The notes beneath the pieces were generated by a model that ran no database searches, was not told the DNA's origin, and worked only from the letters and a program-made list of their open reading frames with translations. A program made the translations under genes and the position numbers. This document shows positions 16,863 through 27,162 of a stretch of 64,000 nt of DNA, one piece after another. Position 1 is the first letter of the stretch. Every line of letters begins with the position of its first letter. Source of the DNA: Bradyrhizobium stylosanthis (GTDB lineage Bacteria > Pseudomonadota > Alphaproteobacteria > Rhizobiales > Xanthobacteraceae); assembly GCF_001641335.1 (NCBI RefSeq), contig NZ_LVEM01000001.1:2366343-2430342 (forward strand). The letters run 5' to 3'.

Positions 16863-17148
16863 CGCCCGGAGAAGCACGCAGGACGTAGGATGGGTAGAGC
16901 GAAGCGAAACCCATCCTACAACGTTCCCCCGGGCTAGTCCGCCTCCAGCGCCTTTCGTTGATGCGGTCGATTGTGGCCCTGAAGGTCTCCGCGGCCACCT
17001 TGATGGCCGTCCTGCGGGTTTCGATGAAATTGGTGATCGTGAGCGCGGTTGCAAGCAACAGAGCCGCCAGCACGAACAGGGACAACACGGTGACGAATAT
17101 CGGAATCCGTGGACTTCGGCCTGCGGGACGCATGGCTGTCAGCTCCAC
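16831..17148 (-). pseudogene. Truncated N-terminus of a membrane adenylate/guanylate cyclase
   Basis: The minus strand from 17148 reads MELTAMRPAGRSPRIPIFVT and then one strong membrane helix followed by TNFIETRRTAIKVAAETF. This is typical of the N-terminus of bacterial CHASE/HAMP-type class III cyclases. Recognisable sequence stops near 16947, about residue 67, where Arg-rich nonsense-like sequence begins close to the REP-like palindrome at 16885. No cyclase catalytic domain follows. It starts 9 nt after the cyclic-nucleotide-binding gene, an order seen with intact cyclases. The family call is moderate because only the leader region is left. Confidence 0.5.
16885..16919. repeat. REP-like palindrome / bidirectional terminator
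   Basis: GTAGGATGGGT, 13 nt (agagcgaagcgaa), then the exact complement ACCCATCCTAC. Such short palindromes with this core are common between genes in Bradyrhizobium-like genomes. It lies between the acyl-CoA dehydrogenase and the broken end of a cyclase remnant and could end transcription from both sides. Confidence 0.7.
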
Positions 17149-17157
17149 AACTCGTCT

Positions 17158-17553
17158 TCACGTTGACAGGTCGTTGATGCGCTTGGACAGGTAGTCGACC
17201 CAGTATCGAAGAAACGGGTCGGCCTCCTCGAGTTTTTGCTTGAGCCTGCTCTCGCTCACCGCCAGGAGCTCGCAGCCATTCTCGGTGTAGGCCGTAGCAG
17301 CGCGCTGCGCCCCGGCCATCAGCGCATGCACGCCAAACATCTGGGGCGGCGTCAGCCTGGTGACGGCGCGTTGCTGCTCGGTTCCGAACCTGAGGAAAAT
17401 GGTAACGTCACCGCGAAGAAGAACATAGGCGATCGTTCCGATCTCGCCTTCTGCGAAGATAGTCGAACGGGCGGGAAAGACTCTTCTGCCCAGTCCTTCC
17501 CGGATGGATGCGATCGGGGCGTCGCTCGTCTTGGGTTCGATGATCATTGGCAT
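17158..17553 (-). CDS. Cyclic-nucleotide-binding domain protein
   Basis: A single CRP-like cNMP-binding beta-roll of 131 residues: FPARSTIFAEGEIGTIAYVL, LRGDVTIFL, RLTPPQMFGVHALMAGAQRAATAYTENGCELLAVS. No DNA-binding helix-turn-helix follows, so it is a stand-alone sensor rather than a CRP regulator. The phosphate-binding cassette is poor (GAQRAATA where RxAS/T is typical: RAAT). Start at 17553 has CGGAGCG just upstream; 17592 is an alternative adding 13 residues. It is upstream of the cyclase fragment. Confidence 0.82.
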   Translation of the reverse strand: MPMIIEPKTSDAPIASIREGLGRRVFPARSTIFAEGEIGTIAYVLLRGDVTIFLRFGTEQQRAVTRLTPPQMFGVHALMAGAQRAATAYTENGCELLAVSESRLKQKLEEADPFLRYWVDYLSKRINDLST

Positions 17554-17612
17554 CGCGCTCCGGCGACCGACAACAGCGCCGCTCGGGTTCACGACATTCT
17601 ATGTCGACCGTC

Positions 17613-19340
17613 TCACTCGCCGTGCTTGTTCAGCTTCTTCATCGCGTCATCGACGGCCTTCTTCATGCTGAGCGTGTCCGCTCCCTGGCCCGGTGGAAAC
17701 GCGGCCAGGCTTTCCAGATGAGCCTGCACGAAAGGTCCGGCGGCCGTCGGCGCCCAAAGCTTCTGCGCGAAGAACTTTCGCCCTGCATAGCCCCATTCGT
17801 GCGACTCGGGATCCATCTTCTCCATCGGATCCATCCGCAAATTGAAGACGTACGGGATGCTCGGATAGGACTTCTCGTTGAACCAGCTATTGTCCTTCTT
17901 GACGCCGAACGCGATCTTCCAGTCATCGACGCGTATCGCCATCAGATCGGTTTCGTCGTAGTAGAAGAACTCGCGGCGCGCGGACTTGTTGGATTTTCCG
18001 GTCCACAACGCCGTATTGTCGTAGCCGTCGAGATGCACCTTGTATTGGGTCGGCCCGAGCTGGGCGCCGGACAGCAGCTTCTCCTTGAGCCCGGTCTGGC
18101 CGGCCGCCGTCGCAAGCGTCAGATAGATATCCTCGTGCGCCTGCACCTCGTTGGAGACCTGTCCTGGCGGGATCTGTCCCGGCCAGCGTACCATGCAGGG
18201 AACGCGAACGCCGCCCTCCCACGTGGTCCCCTTCTCTCCCCTGAACGGCGCGTAGCCGCCATCGGGCCAGTACAACAATTCGTTTCCGTTGTCGGTCGTG
18301 TAGACGACGATCGTGTTGTTGGCGACGCCCAGATCGTCGAGCTTCTTCAACAAGGCGCCGACATGCTCATCGTGCTCGATCATGCGCGCACGCACCACGT
18401 CTTCCTCGGCGCGCCCCTCATCGACGGCCATCTGAACGTATTTTGGATTCGGGTGCGACCAGACGTGAATGGCCGTCGAGTTGAACCAGACGAAGAATGG
18501 CTGGTCGCCTTTGGCGTTGGTGTCCATCCATTTCAGCGTTTCGTCGAGCACTTCCTTGTCGATCGTTTCCATTCGCTTGCGTGACAGCGGGCCGGTATCC
18601 TCGAACCTTTGCTTGCCGACGCGGCCAAATTTCGGATCGGTGGTGGGGTCGTCGACATCCGTTGCCCATGCGCGCAGGACGCCGCGCGGGCCGAACTTCT
18701 GCTTGTATGCCGGATTCTTCTGGCCGGGATAGTCGAGCTCTTCCGGCTCTTCCTCTGCATTCAAGTGATAGAGGTTGCCGAACCAATAGTCGAAGCCATG
18801 CATGGTCGGCAGAAACTCGTTCCGGTCGCCGAGGTGGTTCTTGCCGAATTGTGCGGTCCGGTAGCCAAGCGGCTTCAGGACTTCGGCCAGGGTGGGATCT
18901 GTCTTTTGTATCCCGCGCGTTGAGCCTGGAATGCCGACCGTCGTCATGCCGGTCCGGATCGGCAACTGCCCCATGATGAACGCGGCGCGGCCGGCGGTAC
19001 AGCTCGGCTGCCCGTAGTGATCGGTAAAAATGATTCCTTCCTTGCCGACGCGGTCGATGTTCGGTGTCCAGCCCATCAAGCCGTTGTTGTAGGCGCTGAC
19101 GTTCCACATGCCGATGTCGTCGCCGAAGATGACAAGGATGTTGGGACGTCGGGCGGAAGCGGCTGGCTGGTTTTGTTGTGCCTGAGCCGCGGGAATGACA
19201 GCTCCCGGGCTCATCGCCGAAGCGGCGGCCATCGCGGTGCCGGCGAGCAGGATATTTCGCCGGCTCATGAATGGTCGATCCGACCTGCTGTTTGTGGGCT
19301 GACGACGCATTTCGACGGGATCTTCCGCGGTCTTGCTCAT
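17613..19340 (-). CDS. Tat-exported arylsulfatase-family hydrolase
   Basis: A 575-residue sulfatase (alkaline phosphatase superfamily) that hydrolyses sulfate esters in the periplasm. A Tat signal lies at about residues 26-55 (MSRRNILLAGTAMAAASAMS ending AQA). Metal ligands sit in FGDDIGMWN (Asp74, Asp75). The modification site is PSCTAGRAAF with Cys114, a CxAxR variant of the usual CxPxR formylglycine motif. Further family motifs are GKNHLGD and YTTDNGNE. The start is firm: TAGGAGG lies 6 nt before ATG 19340. No formylglycine-generating enzyme is in the window. Confidence 0.93.
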   Translation of the reverse strand: MSKTAEDPVEMRRQPTNSRSDRPFMSRRNILLAGTAMAAASAMSPGAVIPAAQAQQNQPAASARRPNILVIFGDDIGMWNVSAYNNGLMGWTPNIDRVGKEGIIFTDHYGQPSCTAGRAAFIMGQLPIRTGMTTVGIPGSTRGIQKTDPTLAEVLKPLGYRTAQFGKNHLGDRNEFLPTMHGFDYWFGNLYHLNAEEEPEELDYPGQKNPAYKQKFGPRGVLRAWATDVDDPTTDPKFGRVGKQRFEDTGPLSRKRMETIDKEVLDETLKWMDTNAKGDQPFFVWFNSTAIHVWSHPNPKYVQMAVDEGRAEEDVVRARMIEHDEHVGALLKKLDDLGVANNTIVVYTTDNGNELLYWPDGGYAPFRGEKGTTWEGGVRVPCMVRWPGQIPPGQVSNEVQAHEDIYLTLATAAGQTGLKEKLLSGAQLGPTQYKVHLDGYDNTALWTGKSNKSARREFFYYDETDLMAIRVDDWKIAFGVKKDNSWFNEKSYPSIPYVFNLRMDPMEKMDPESHEWGYAGRKFFAQKLWAPTAAGPFVQAHLESLAAFPPGQGADTLSMKKAVDDAMKKLNKHGE

Positions 19341-19977
19341 CGATGCCTCCTAGCGGTCTAGTATTTTCTCTTGATCGAATATCCTTCGCTTGGTCAGCGC
19401 TCCAGCGCAGCGCCCTTACTCTAGCCGCGATGTCGAGCCAGGGGATGTGCAGATCGTGCCATTCGTGGCGGAGCCTTCGGTCGCCATCCCAGCCAAATGG
19501 TCGCACCTGCTGCGGAGCGTCCGCGAGATTGATCAGCCTATAGCTTCTATGGATAATGGTACGGATGGATCGAGCCGATCCGCACGGCGCGCGACTTCGG
19601 ATTATTCGATTCATGCATTCTGCCACTGTTTTGCCCGACGGGTCAAAGGGCCTCGTTGCTGCTCAGCAGAACTCCGCTCCATCGTCCGTCATTCCGAGCG
19701 CAGCAAAGCCAATCCGGTTCCTTCCGAACTCCGTATTGCTTCGCGCGGACCCGTTGGCTCGCCATGACGATGTGGAAGCAGACGGGACGCCGGTGTCGCT
19801 CCGAACACGGTCGGGCGAAAATCACCGTTTCGGCCACAATTGCCCGCCCCGCTGATTTGTCCCGACATGTCAGACGATTAGCCGCCTTGTTGAGCGACAT
19901 GCCCTCGCCCCGTGTCTACTGTGCATGGGGTTGTTTTCGACGTTTTGTTTCGGATCCGGATTCTCGGCGCAAAGAAA
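19341..19977. other. Gene-free stretch with degenerate repeat
   Basis: About 640 bp between two leftward genes. No frame looks protein-like. At 19685-19772 there is a degenerate inverted element, CGTCATTCCGAGCGCAGCAA ... GGCTCGCCATGACG, with AATCCGG and TTGCTTCG inner parts; it resembles the widespread rhizobial palindromic elements. The sulfatase promoter should lie at its left end. Confidence 0.5.
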
Positions 19978-20010
19978 AAGCCCGGCCTCTCCTGGAGGCC
20001 GGGCTTTCCG
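19978..20010 (-). terminator. Rho-independent terminator of dctP
   Basis: Perfect stem AAGCCCGGCCTC / GAGGCCGGGCTT with a short loop. On the minus strand the stem is followed by TTTTTC, 22 nt beyond the dctP stop. Confidence 0.85.
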
Positions 20011-20031
20011 GTGTTTGCTACGTCTGAAAGA

Positions 20032-21177
<1,146 letters not shown>

Positions 21178-21326
21178 TCATGCCGGCAACGCGTTATGGG
21201 CCGCGTCGCACCGAAGGGGCTTGACTGCCGTGGCCTTTAACACGGACGGCCCGGTTTCGGAACGCGACAATGGCATGACGGGGGTCTACGAAAGTCGCAT
21301 GCCCCCAATGGATTGGCCGGGCCTCC

Positions 21327-22469
21327 TCAGGCCGTGGCGATGACGCCCTTGAGCTGGTCCCGGACCTGTCCCGCAATGGCGCGGTAGATCGCCGCATGGG
21401 GACCGTCCGGCTCGCTGTCGACCACGGGGTTGCCGGCGTCCGAGGTGGCGCGAATCGCCATGTGCAAGGGGATCTCGCCGAGGAACGGTACCCCGAGCTT
21501 CTCGGCCTCGTGCCGCGCCCCGCCATGGCCGAAGATGTCGGATTTCGTGCCGCAATGCGGGCACTGGAAATAGCTCATGTTCTCGACGATGCCGAGCACG
21601 GGCACGTTGACCTTCTTGAACATCGCAAGGCCCCGGCGGGCATCGATCAGCGACAGGTCCTGCGGGGTCGAGACGATCACGGCGCCCTTCAGCGGCACGT
21701 TCTGCGCCAGCGTGAGCTGGGCATCGCCGGTGCCCGGCGGCATGTCGACGACCAGCACGTCGAGCGTGCCCCAGGCGACGTCGCGCAGCATCTGCGTCAC
21801 CGCCGACATCACCATCGGACCGCGCCAGATCATTGCGGTCTCTTCCTCCACCAGGAAGCCGATCGACATGATGGCAAGGCCGAAGCGGCGAAGCGGAATC
21901 ATCTTGCGCTCGCCGTCCAGCTCCGGCTTCTCGTGCAGGCCGGTCAGGCGCGGCACCGAGGGGCCGTAAATGTCGGCATCGAGCAGCCCGACCTTGAGGC
22001 CGAGGTCGCGCAAGCCCAGCGCGAGGTTGAGCGCGGTGGTCGACTTGCCGACGCCGCCCTTGCCGGAGGCGACCGCGATCACGGCGGCGACACCCGGAAT
22101 TTCGGACTGCCGCGCCATCGGCGACTGGGCACCGCCCTGCGGCGGCGGCTTGTGGGCGTGGACGGGCTGCACGCCGGGCGCGCCGCGGCTCGGCTGCGGG
22201 GGCGGCGGCGGTGCGGAGCCCGCCTTGCGCTCGGCGGTCAGTGCCACCATCACCGTGGTCACGCCGGGAATGGCGCGCACCGCGGCCTCCGCCTCGCCCC
22301 GGATCGGCTCCCAGGCCCGCGCCTCGGCGGCATCAACGTTGATCGAGAAGAACACCTTGCCGTCGGAGGCGCTGATCGGGCTCAGCACATTGGCATTGGT
22401 GAGCGCGACCCCGCGCGGCGACTTGATCCGGGCGAGGCTGTCGAGAACCTGTTGCTGCGTCACGCTCAA
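21327..22469 (-). CDS. Iron-sulfur cluster carrier protein Mrp/ApbC
   Basis: A 380-residue P-loop ATPase that carries [4Fe-4S] clusters to apoproteins in the cytosol. Residues 1-80 are a MIP18/DUF59-like domain, then a Pro-rich linker (about 84-118), then the ParA/MinD-type core with deviant Walker A SGKGGVGKST (135-144), VDMPPGTGDA (241-250) and the bridging CPHC (Cys303, Cys306). Length and order are typical of alphaproteobacterial Mrp. The upstream gap carries a RIME-like repeat. Confidence 0.95.
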   Translation of the reverse strand: MSVTQQQVLDSLARIKSPRGVALTNANVLSPISASDGKVFFSINVDAAEARAWEPIRGEAEAAVRAIPGVTTVMVALTAERKAGSAPPPPPQPSRGAPGVQPVHAHKPPPQGGAQSPMARQSEIPGVAAVIAVASGKGGVGKSTTALNLALGLRDLGLKVGLLDADIYGPSVPRLTGLHEKPELDGERKMIPLRRFGLAIMSIGFLVEEETAMIWRGPMVMSAVTQMLRDVAWGTLDVLVVDMPPGTGDAQLTLAQNVPLKGAVIVSTPQDLSLIDARRGLAMFKKVNVPVLGIVENMSYFQCPHCGTKSDIFGHGGARHEAEKLGVPFLGEIPLHMAIRATSDAGNPVVDSEPDGPHAAIYRAIAGQVRDQLKGVIATA

Positions 22470-22487
22470 AGCGCATCTCCTGCAGAG

Positions 22488-22560
22488 AGCAAGATCCGGA
22501 AACGTGTGAAGCGGTGTTCCGGCCGGATCATGCTCAGGACTTTAGGATGCCCCATTAGAG
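22488..22560. repeat. RIME-like rhizobial intergenic repeat
   Basis: GCAAGATCCGGAAACGTGTG, then AAGCGGTGTTCCGGCCGGATCATGCTC. It contains the inverted halves GATCCGGAA / TTCCGGCCGGATC. This is a diverged form of an intergenic mosaic element very common in Rhizobiales. It lies between the mrp and VOC genes. Confidence 0.65.
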
Positions 22561-22577
22561 CGGAAACGCCCAAAAGG

Positions 22578-23015
22578 CTACTGCCTGCCGATATCGTCTG
22601 CCATCTCGACGGGCGCGGCCCCCTGCTCCAGGGCGGCCTCGTAATTCAGCTCGATCATGACCCCGTTGGGGTCGTGGACGAAGATCTGCCAGAGGTCGCC
22701 GCCGGGCACCTGGCGGGAGTCGAATGTCATCCCCTTGGACGTCAGCCGCTGCTTCATGCCGTCAAACCCGCGGCTGACGAAGGCGACGTGGTGGACAACG
22801 CCGGAATCCGGCTTTTGCGGCTCGGCGGTCGGCGAAATATCGACGAGGTGCACCACAGCCTTGCCCTCGCTGTACATCCAGGCCCCCGGGAAGGCGAAAT
22901 TCGGCCGGGCGCCTTTTTCCAGGCCGAGCACGTCCTCGTAGAAGCGAACCGTCTCGGCCAGATTCCGGGTCCGGATGTTGAAGTGATCGAGGACACCCAC
23001 GCTCACGCCGCCCAT
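22578..23015 (-). CDS. VOC/glyoxalase-family protein
   Basis: A 145-residue single-module vicinal-oxygen-chelate protein: LDHFNIRTRNLAETVRFYED, VVHLVDIS, HHVAFVSRGFDGM, DPNGVMIELNYE. Metal ligands are plausible at His11, His76 (HHV pair) and Glu in IELNY. Such proteins act as lyases, isomerases or dioxygenases; the reaction here is unknown. Confidence 0.88.
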   Translation of the reverse strand: MGGVSVGVLDHFNIRTRNLAETVRFYEDVLGLEKGARPNFAFPGAWMYSEGKAVVHLVDISPTAEPQKPDSGVVHHVAFVSRGFDGMKQRLTSKGMTFDSRQVPGGDLWQIFVHDPNGVMIELNYEAALEQGAAPVEMADDIGRQ

Positions 23016-23212
23016 GCTTTTCGCTCCCTTGTTTTGAAGTCCTTGAGGTCCGCCATCCTAGCACAGGAGGCCGCCAAACGAAGCCGTTGCCCTCCGGCCC
23101 ATAGGGTTTATGGTGCCCCCGGTCCGCTTCCTCGGCGGAACCTCAAATTGCCGCCTGGGCGTCCCTCGCCCGGCTATAACCGTAAAACTCAAACTACGGA
23201 CAAGGTACCACA

Positions 23213-24085
23213 ATGGCTAAAGTCGCTTTCCTCGGTCTCGGCGTGATGGGCTTCCCCATGGCCGGACACCTCGTGAAAAAAGGGGGCCATGAGGTCACCG
23301 TCTATAACCGCACCGCGGCCAAGGCGAAGGAATGGGCGGACAAGTTCGGCGGCAAGACCGCGGCCACCCCGAAGGCCGCCGCCGAGGGCCAGGATTTCGT
23401 GATGTGCTGCGTCGGCAACGACAACGATTTGCGCTCTGTGACGATCGGCGCTGACGGCGCGTTCGCCGGCATGAAGAAGGGCGCGACCTTCGTCGACCAC
23501 ACCACCGCCTCCGCCGAAGTCGCGCGCGAGCTCGATGCGGCCGCGACCAAGGCCGGCTTCAAGTTCATCGACGCCCCGGTCTCCGGCGGCCAGGCCGGCG
23601 CCGAGAACGGCGTGCTCACCGTGATGTGCGGCGGCGCGCAGGATGCCTATGCCGGCGCCGAGCCGATCATCACGGCCGCCTATGCGCGCATGTGCAAGCT
23701 GCTCGGGCCCGCCGGAAGCGGCCAGCTGACCAAGATGGTCAACCAGATCTGCATCGCCGGTCTGGTTCAGGGTCTCTCCGAGGGCATCCACTTCGCCAAG
23801 AAGAGCGGCCTCGACGTCGCCGACGTGATCGAGACCATCTCGAAGGGCGCAGCGCAGTCCTGGCAGATGGAGAACCGCTACAAGACCATGAACGATAACA
23901 AGTACGATTTCGGCTTCGCAGTCGAATGGATGCGCAAGGACCTCTCGATCGCGATCGCGGAAGCCCGCCGCAACGGCGCCAACCTGCCCGTCACCGCGCT
24001 GGTCGACCAGTTCTATGCCGAAGTCGAGAAGATGGGCGGCAAGCGCTGGGATACGTCGAGCCTGCTCGCGCGCCTCAATCGCTGA
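23213..24085 (+). CDS. NAD(P)-dependent beta-hydroxyacid dehydrogenase (2-hydroxy-3-oxopropionate reductase-like)
   Basis: A 290-residue relative of the enzyme at 3651. It has GLGVMGFPMAGHL (residues 8-20), DAPVSGGQAGAENG and the catalytic Lys in GSGQLTKMVNQI. Its long charged C-terminus (KRWDTSSLLARLNR) and the MCCVGNDNDLRSV segment fit the tartronate-semialdehyde reductase/GLYR subgroup. Substrate uncertain. The NhaD-type gene starts 22 nt later and may be co-transcribed. Confidence 0.9.
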   Translation: MAKVAFLGLGVMGFPMAGHLVKKGGHEVTVYNRTAAKAKEWADKFGGKTAATPKAAAEGQDFVMCCVGNDNDLRSVTIGADGAFAGMKKGATFVDHTTASAEVARELDAAATKAGFKFIDAPVSGGQAGAENGVLTVMCGGAQDAYAGAEPIITAAYARMCKLLGPAGSGQLTKMVNQICIAGLVQGLSEGIHFAKKSGLDVADVIETISKGAAQSWQMENRYKTMNDNKYDFGFAVEWMRKDLSIAIAEARRNGANLPVTALVDQFYAEVEKMGGKRWDTSSLLARLNR

Positions 24086-24107
24086 GATCTGACGAACTGC
24101 TCCCGCC

Positions 24108-25385
24108 TTGCTGATCGCGATCGCCGCCATCTTCGTCCTTGCCTACGCGGCGATCGCGCTCGAGCACCCGCTTGGCGTCAACAAGAGCGCCTCCGCGCTG
24201 CTCGGTGCGGGGCTGCTATGGACCATCTACGCGGTCGCGACGGGCGACCATGCGCTGGTCGGCCGGCAGCTCGACGAATCCGTCGGCTCCACCGCGCAGA
24301 TCGTCTTCTTCCTGATCGGCGCGATGACCATCGTCGAGGTGATCGACGCCCATGACGGCTTCGAGGTCATCACCTCGCTGATCCGCACCACGAGCCAGGT
24401 CACGCTGATCTGGCTGATCGGCTTCGTCACGTTCTTCCTCAGCGCGATCCTGGACAATCTGACGACCACCATCGTCATGATCTCGCTGATCCAGAAGCTG
24501 ATCGCCCGTCGCGACGACCGCCTGCTGTTCGCTTCGCTCATCGTGATCGCCGCCAATGCCGGCGGCGCCTGGACCGTGATCGGCGACGTCACCACGACCA
24601 TGCTGTGGATCGGCGGACAGATCACGCCGGTGAAGATCATGGGCGCGGTGTTTCTGCCCTCGCTGCTCAATCTGCTGGTGCCGCTCGTCTTCATCAGCTT
24701 CTCGCTCAGGGGCAAGACCATCGCACCGCCGCCGAAGGACGATGGAGTCCTGGCTGTCGACAGGTTCGAGCGCAATTTGATGTTCTATCTCGGGCTTGGC
24801 ACGCTGATCGCGGTGCCCGCGTTCAAGGCGGTCACGCATCTGGCGCCGTTCATGGGCATCCTGTTCGGGCTCGGCGTGCTCTGGCTTGTCGGTGAGATCG
24901 TGCACCGTCACAAGGACGAGCATGTCCGCCAGCCGCTCACGCTGGTTCACGCACTGACGCGGATCGACATGAGCTCGATCGTGTTCTTCGTCGGCATCCT
25001 GCTCGCCGTCGCCTGCCTCGACCATGCCGGCCTGCTGTCGATGGTCGCCAAATGGCTCGATGCCACGATCGGCCGCCAGGACATCATCGTGATCGTGCTC
25101 GGCCTACTCAGCGCCATCATCGACAACGTGCCGCTGGTCGCTGCGACCATGGGCATGTACGACCTCGCGCATTATCCGCCGGACAGCTTCATCTGGGAGT
25201 TCATCGCCTATTGTGCCGGCACGGGCGGCTCGATCCTGATCATCGGCTCGGCCGCGGGCGTTGCAGCCATGGGCCTCGAGCGGATCGAGTTCCTCTGGTA
25301 CGCCCGCCGCATCGCCGGCCCCGCGCTGGCGGGCTATCTGGCCGGCGCAGTGGTGTACATCGCCCAGCACGGCGCGCTGCACTGA
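24108..25385 (+). CDS. nhaD: NhaD-type sodium:proton antiporter
   Basis: A 425-residue membrane protein with about 11-13 helices. Family features are the hydrophobic N-terminus, QIVFFLIGAMTIVEVIDAHDGF, SAILDNLTTTIVMISLI (acidic Asp with Thr triplet), ANAGGAWTVIGDVTTTMLW, and the C-terminal IIDNVPLVAATMGMYDL and GTGGSILIIGSAAG. It exports Na+/Li+ in exchange for protons. The start is a TTG at 24108, followed at once by the first helix; no better ATG lies upstream. Confidence 0.9.
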   Translation: MLIAIAAIFVLAYAAIALEHPLGVNKSASALLGAGLLWTIYAVATGDHALVGRQLDESVGSTAQIVFFLIGAMTIVEVIDAHDGFEVITSLIRTTSQVTLIWLIGFVTFFLSAILDNLTTTIVMISLIQKLIARRDDRLLFASLIVIAANAGGAWTVIGDVTTTMLWIGGQITPVKIMGAVFLPSLLNLLVPLVFISFSLRGKTIAPPPKDDGVLAVDRFERNLMFYLGLGTLIAVPAFKAVTHLAPFMGILFGLGVLWLVGEIVHRHKDEHVRQPLTLVHALTRIDMSSIVFFVGILLAVACLDHAGLLSMVAKWLDATIGRQDIIVIVLGLLSAIIDNVPLVAATMGMYDLAHYPPDSFIWEFIAYCAGTGGSILIIGSAAGVAAMGLERIEFLWYARRIAGPALAGYLAGAVVYIAQHGALH

Positions 25386-25435
25386 GGGCGCGGACCGGCA
25401 GGAAATTAACGCCGGGTTAACGTAATTCTTTAGCT

Positions 25436-25455
25436 CCTTAAGTCACCTCTTAAGG
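25436..25455. promoter_or_regulatory. Inverted repeat in the histidine-kinase promoter region
   Basis: CCTTAAG-tcacct-CTTAAGG, a perfect 7-bp dyad in the 137-bp gap before the kinase. The two TTAA half sites recall CtrA boxes but are spaced by 8 rather than 7 nt. Role is inferred from position only. Confidence 0.35.
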
Positions 25456-25522
25456 ATTTCTTGCCAGAGATAGACAATGCAGAAGGCCCGCGCCCGGCGC
25501 GGGCAGGAATCGTTGTTGTTCG

Positions 25523-27118
25523 ATGAGTAACCCCGCTGAAAAGCCTGAAGTTGTCCAGCTTCCGGCCGAGCCGGTAAGCGCTCCATCGGCGAGCAGCCGA
25601 AGGGCTGCGTCGCAACGGGTGCGCGAGGCACGCGATAAGTTAACGTCGACCAGCGGAACCCGGCCGGCCTTCGACGCCGAGATGCTGCGCCAATATGCCC
25701 AGACACGGCTGTCGGCCTCCTATGTCGTGATGCTGCTGGTGGTCGCAACCGGCGTGCTGTTCGGGCTGTGGATGCAGCCGATCCCGGCCGCGGCCTGGAC
25801 CGCCGGCATGCTTTGCATTCATGCCGCGCTGATCCGCAGCTGCCATCGCTTCCTGGCCGAACCCACCTCGCCCGCGGCAACGCGCGCCTGGCGCACCCGC
25901 TTCGTCGTGCTCGACCTGCTCTATGGCCTGTGCTGGATGGCGATCCTGATCCATCCCGTGCTCGACATGGTCACGGAAACGCTGATGATGTTCCTGATGC
26001 TGCTGGTGATCGCAGTGTCGAGCATGCTGGCAGCGAACCTGCCGATCGCAGCGCTGGCCGCCACCGCCCCGGTCGCTGTCGCGATGGCGCTGAGCTTCGT
26101 GATGACCGGCTCGCTGGACAATTACATCCTGGCTGCGCTGGCAATCGCGGCCGAAGGCTATTTCGTGTTGCTGGCGCATCGCCTGCACTCCTCGACCTTC
26201 GCCACGCTCGAGGCCCGCGCCGAGAAGGACGCGCTGATCGGCGAGCTGGAACAGGCCAAGGCGATCTCGGACGAGGCGCGTCACCGCGCCGAATCCGCCA
26301 ACGTCGCCAAGTCGCGCTTCCTCGCGCAGATGAGCCACGAGCTGCGCACGCCGCTCAATGCGATCCTCGGTTTCTCCGAGGTGATGAAGAGCGAGATCTT
26401 TGGCGCGCATGCAGTGCCGGTCTACAAGGAGTACTCGGCGGACATCCATAATTCCGGCGTGCACCTGCTCAACCTCATCAACGAAATCCTCGACCTGTCG
26501 CGGATCGAGGCCGGCCGCTACGAGCTCAACGAGGAAGCGGTGTCGCTGGTCGGCATCGTCGCCGACTGCCATCATCTGATGAAGCTGCGCGCGTCCAGCC
26601 GCGGCATCACCATCCACGAAGTATTCGAGCAGGCGATGCCGCGGCTCTGGGCCGACGAGCGCGCGATCCGTCAGGTCGTTCTCAATCTGCTCTCGAACTC
26701 GATCAAGTTCACCCCGCAGGGCGGCGAGATCTGGCTCAAGGCCGGCTGGACCGCCTCGGGCGGACAATACCTCTCGGTGCGGGATTCCGGTTCCGGAATC
26801 CCCGAGGACGAGATCCCGGTGGTTCTCGCCTCGTTCGGCCAGGGCTCCAACTCGATCAAGTCGGCCGAACAGGGCGCGGGCCTGGGCCTGCCGATCGCCA
26901 AGAATCTGATCGACCTGCATGGCGGCACGTTCACGCTGAAATCGAAGCTGCGGATCGGCACCGAGGTGATCGTCACCTTCCCGCCGGAGCGGGTGATGAG
27001 CGCGCTGGCGCCGCTCTCGGACGATTCTCCGCCGCTCCAGCCCGAAGGTTCCATGGTGCCCGACGAGAAGCGCCGGCCGCGCCACAAGCCGATCATGAGC
27101 GCAGGCACGGGCTCTTAA
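25523..27118 (+). CDS. Membrane sensor histidine kinase (PdhS/PleC-like core)
   Basis: A 531-residue kinase. The first 60 residues are polar; five to six hydrophobic segments (about 66-215) form a membrane sensor; a coiled-coil linker follows (225-262). The HisKA domain holds QMSHELRTPLNAILGFSEVM with His272, and the ATPase domain holds NLLSNSIKFTPQGG, RDSGSGIPEDE and GAGLGLPIAKNL. The GFSEVMKSEIFGA wording is typical of alphaproteobacterial PleC/DivJ-type kinases. No partner regulator is adjacent, so it may feed an orphan regulator. Confidence 0.9.
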   Translation: MSNPAEKPEVVQLPAEPVSAPSASSRRAASQRVREARDKLTSTSGTRPAFDAEMLRQYAQTRLSASYVVMLLVVATGVLFGLWMQPIPAAAWTAGMLCIHAALIRSCHRFLAEPTSPAATRAWRTRFVVLDLLYGLCWMAILIHPVLDMVTETLMMFLMLLVIAVSSMLAANLPIAALAATAPVAVAMALSFVMTGSLDNYILAALAIAAEGYFVLLAHRLHSSTFATLEARAEKDALIGELEQAKAISDEARHRAESANVAKSRFLAQMSHELRTPLNAILGFSEVMKSEIFGAHAVPVYKEYSADIHNSGVHLLNLINEILDLSRIEAGRYELNEEAVSLVGIVADCHHLMKLRASSRGITIHEVFEQAMPRLWADERAIRQVVLNLLSNSIKFTPQGGEIWLKAGWTASGGQYLSVRDSGSGIPEDEIPVVLASFGQGSNSIKSAEQGAGLGLPIAKNLIDLHGGTFTLKSKLRIGTEVIVTFPPERVMSALAPLSDDSPPLQPEGSMVPDEKRRPRHKPIMSAGTGS

Positions 27119-27162
27119 CCAGATGCTTGCCGACATGCCCGACAATCCTCCACTATGTCCGA

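Noticed and set aside
21396..23246. 616-codon plus-strand frame opposite mrp and the VOC gene
   Set aside because: Crosses two clear minus-strand genes and a repeat; composition is that of a shadow.
25640..27145. 501-codon minus-strand frame opposite the histidine kinase
   Set aside because: Shadow of the kinase; no recognisable domain.
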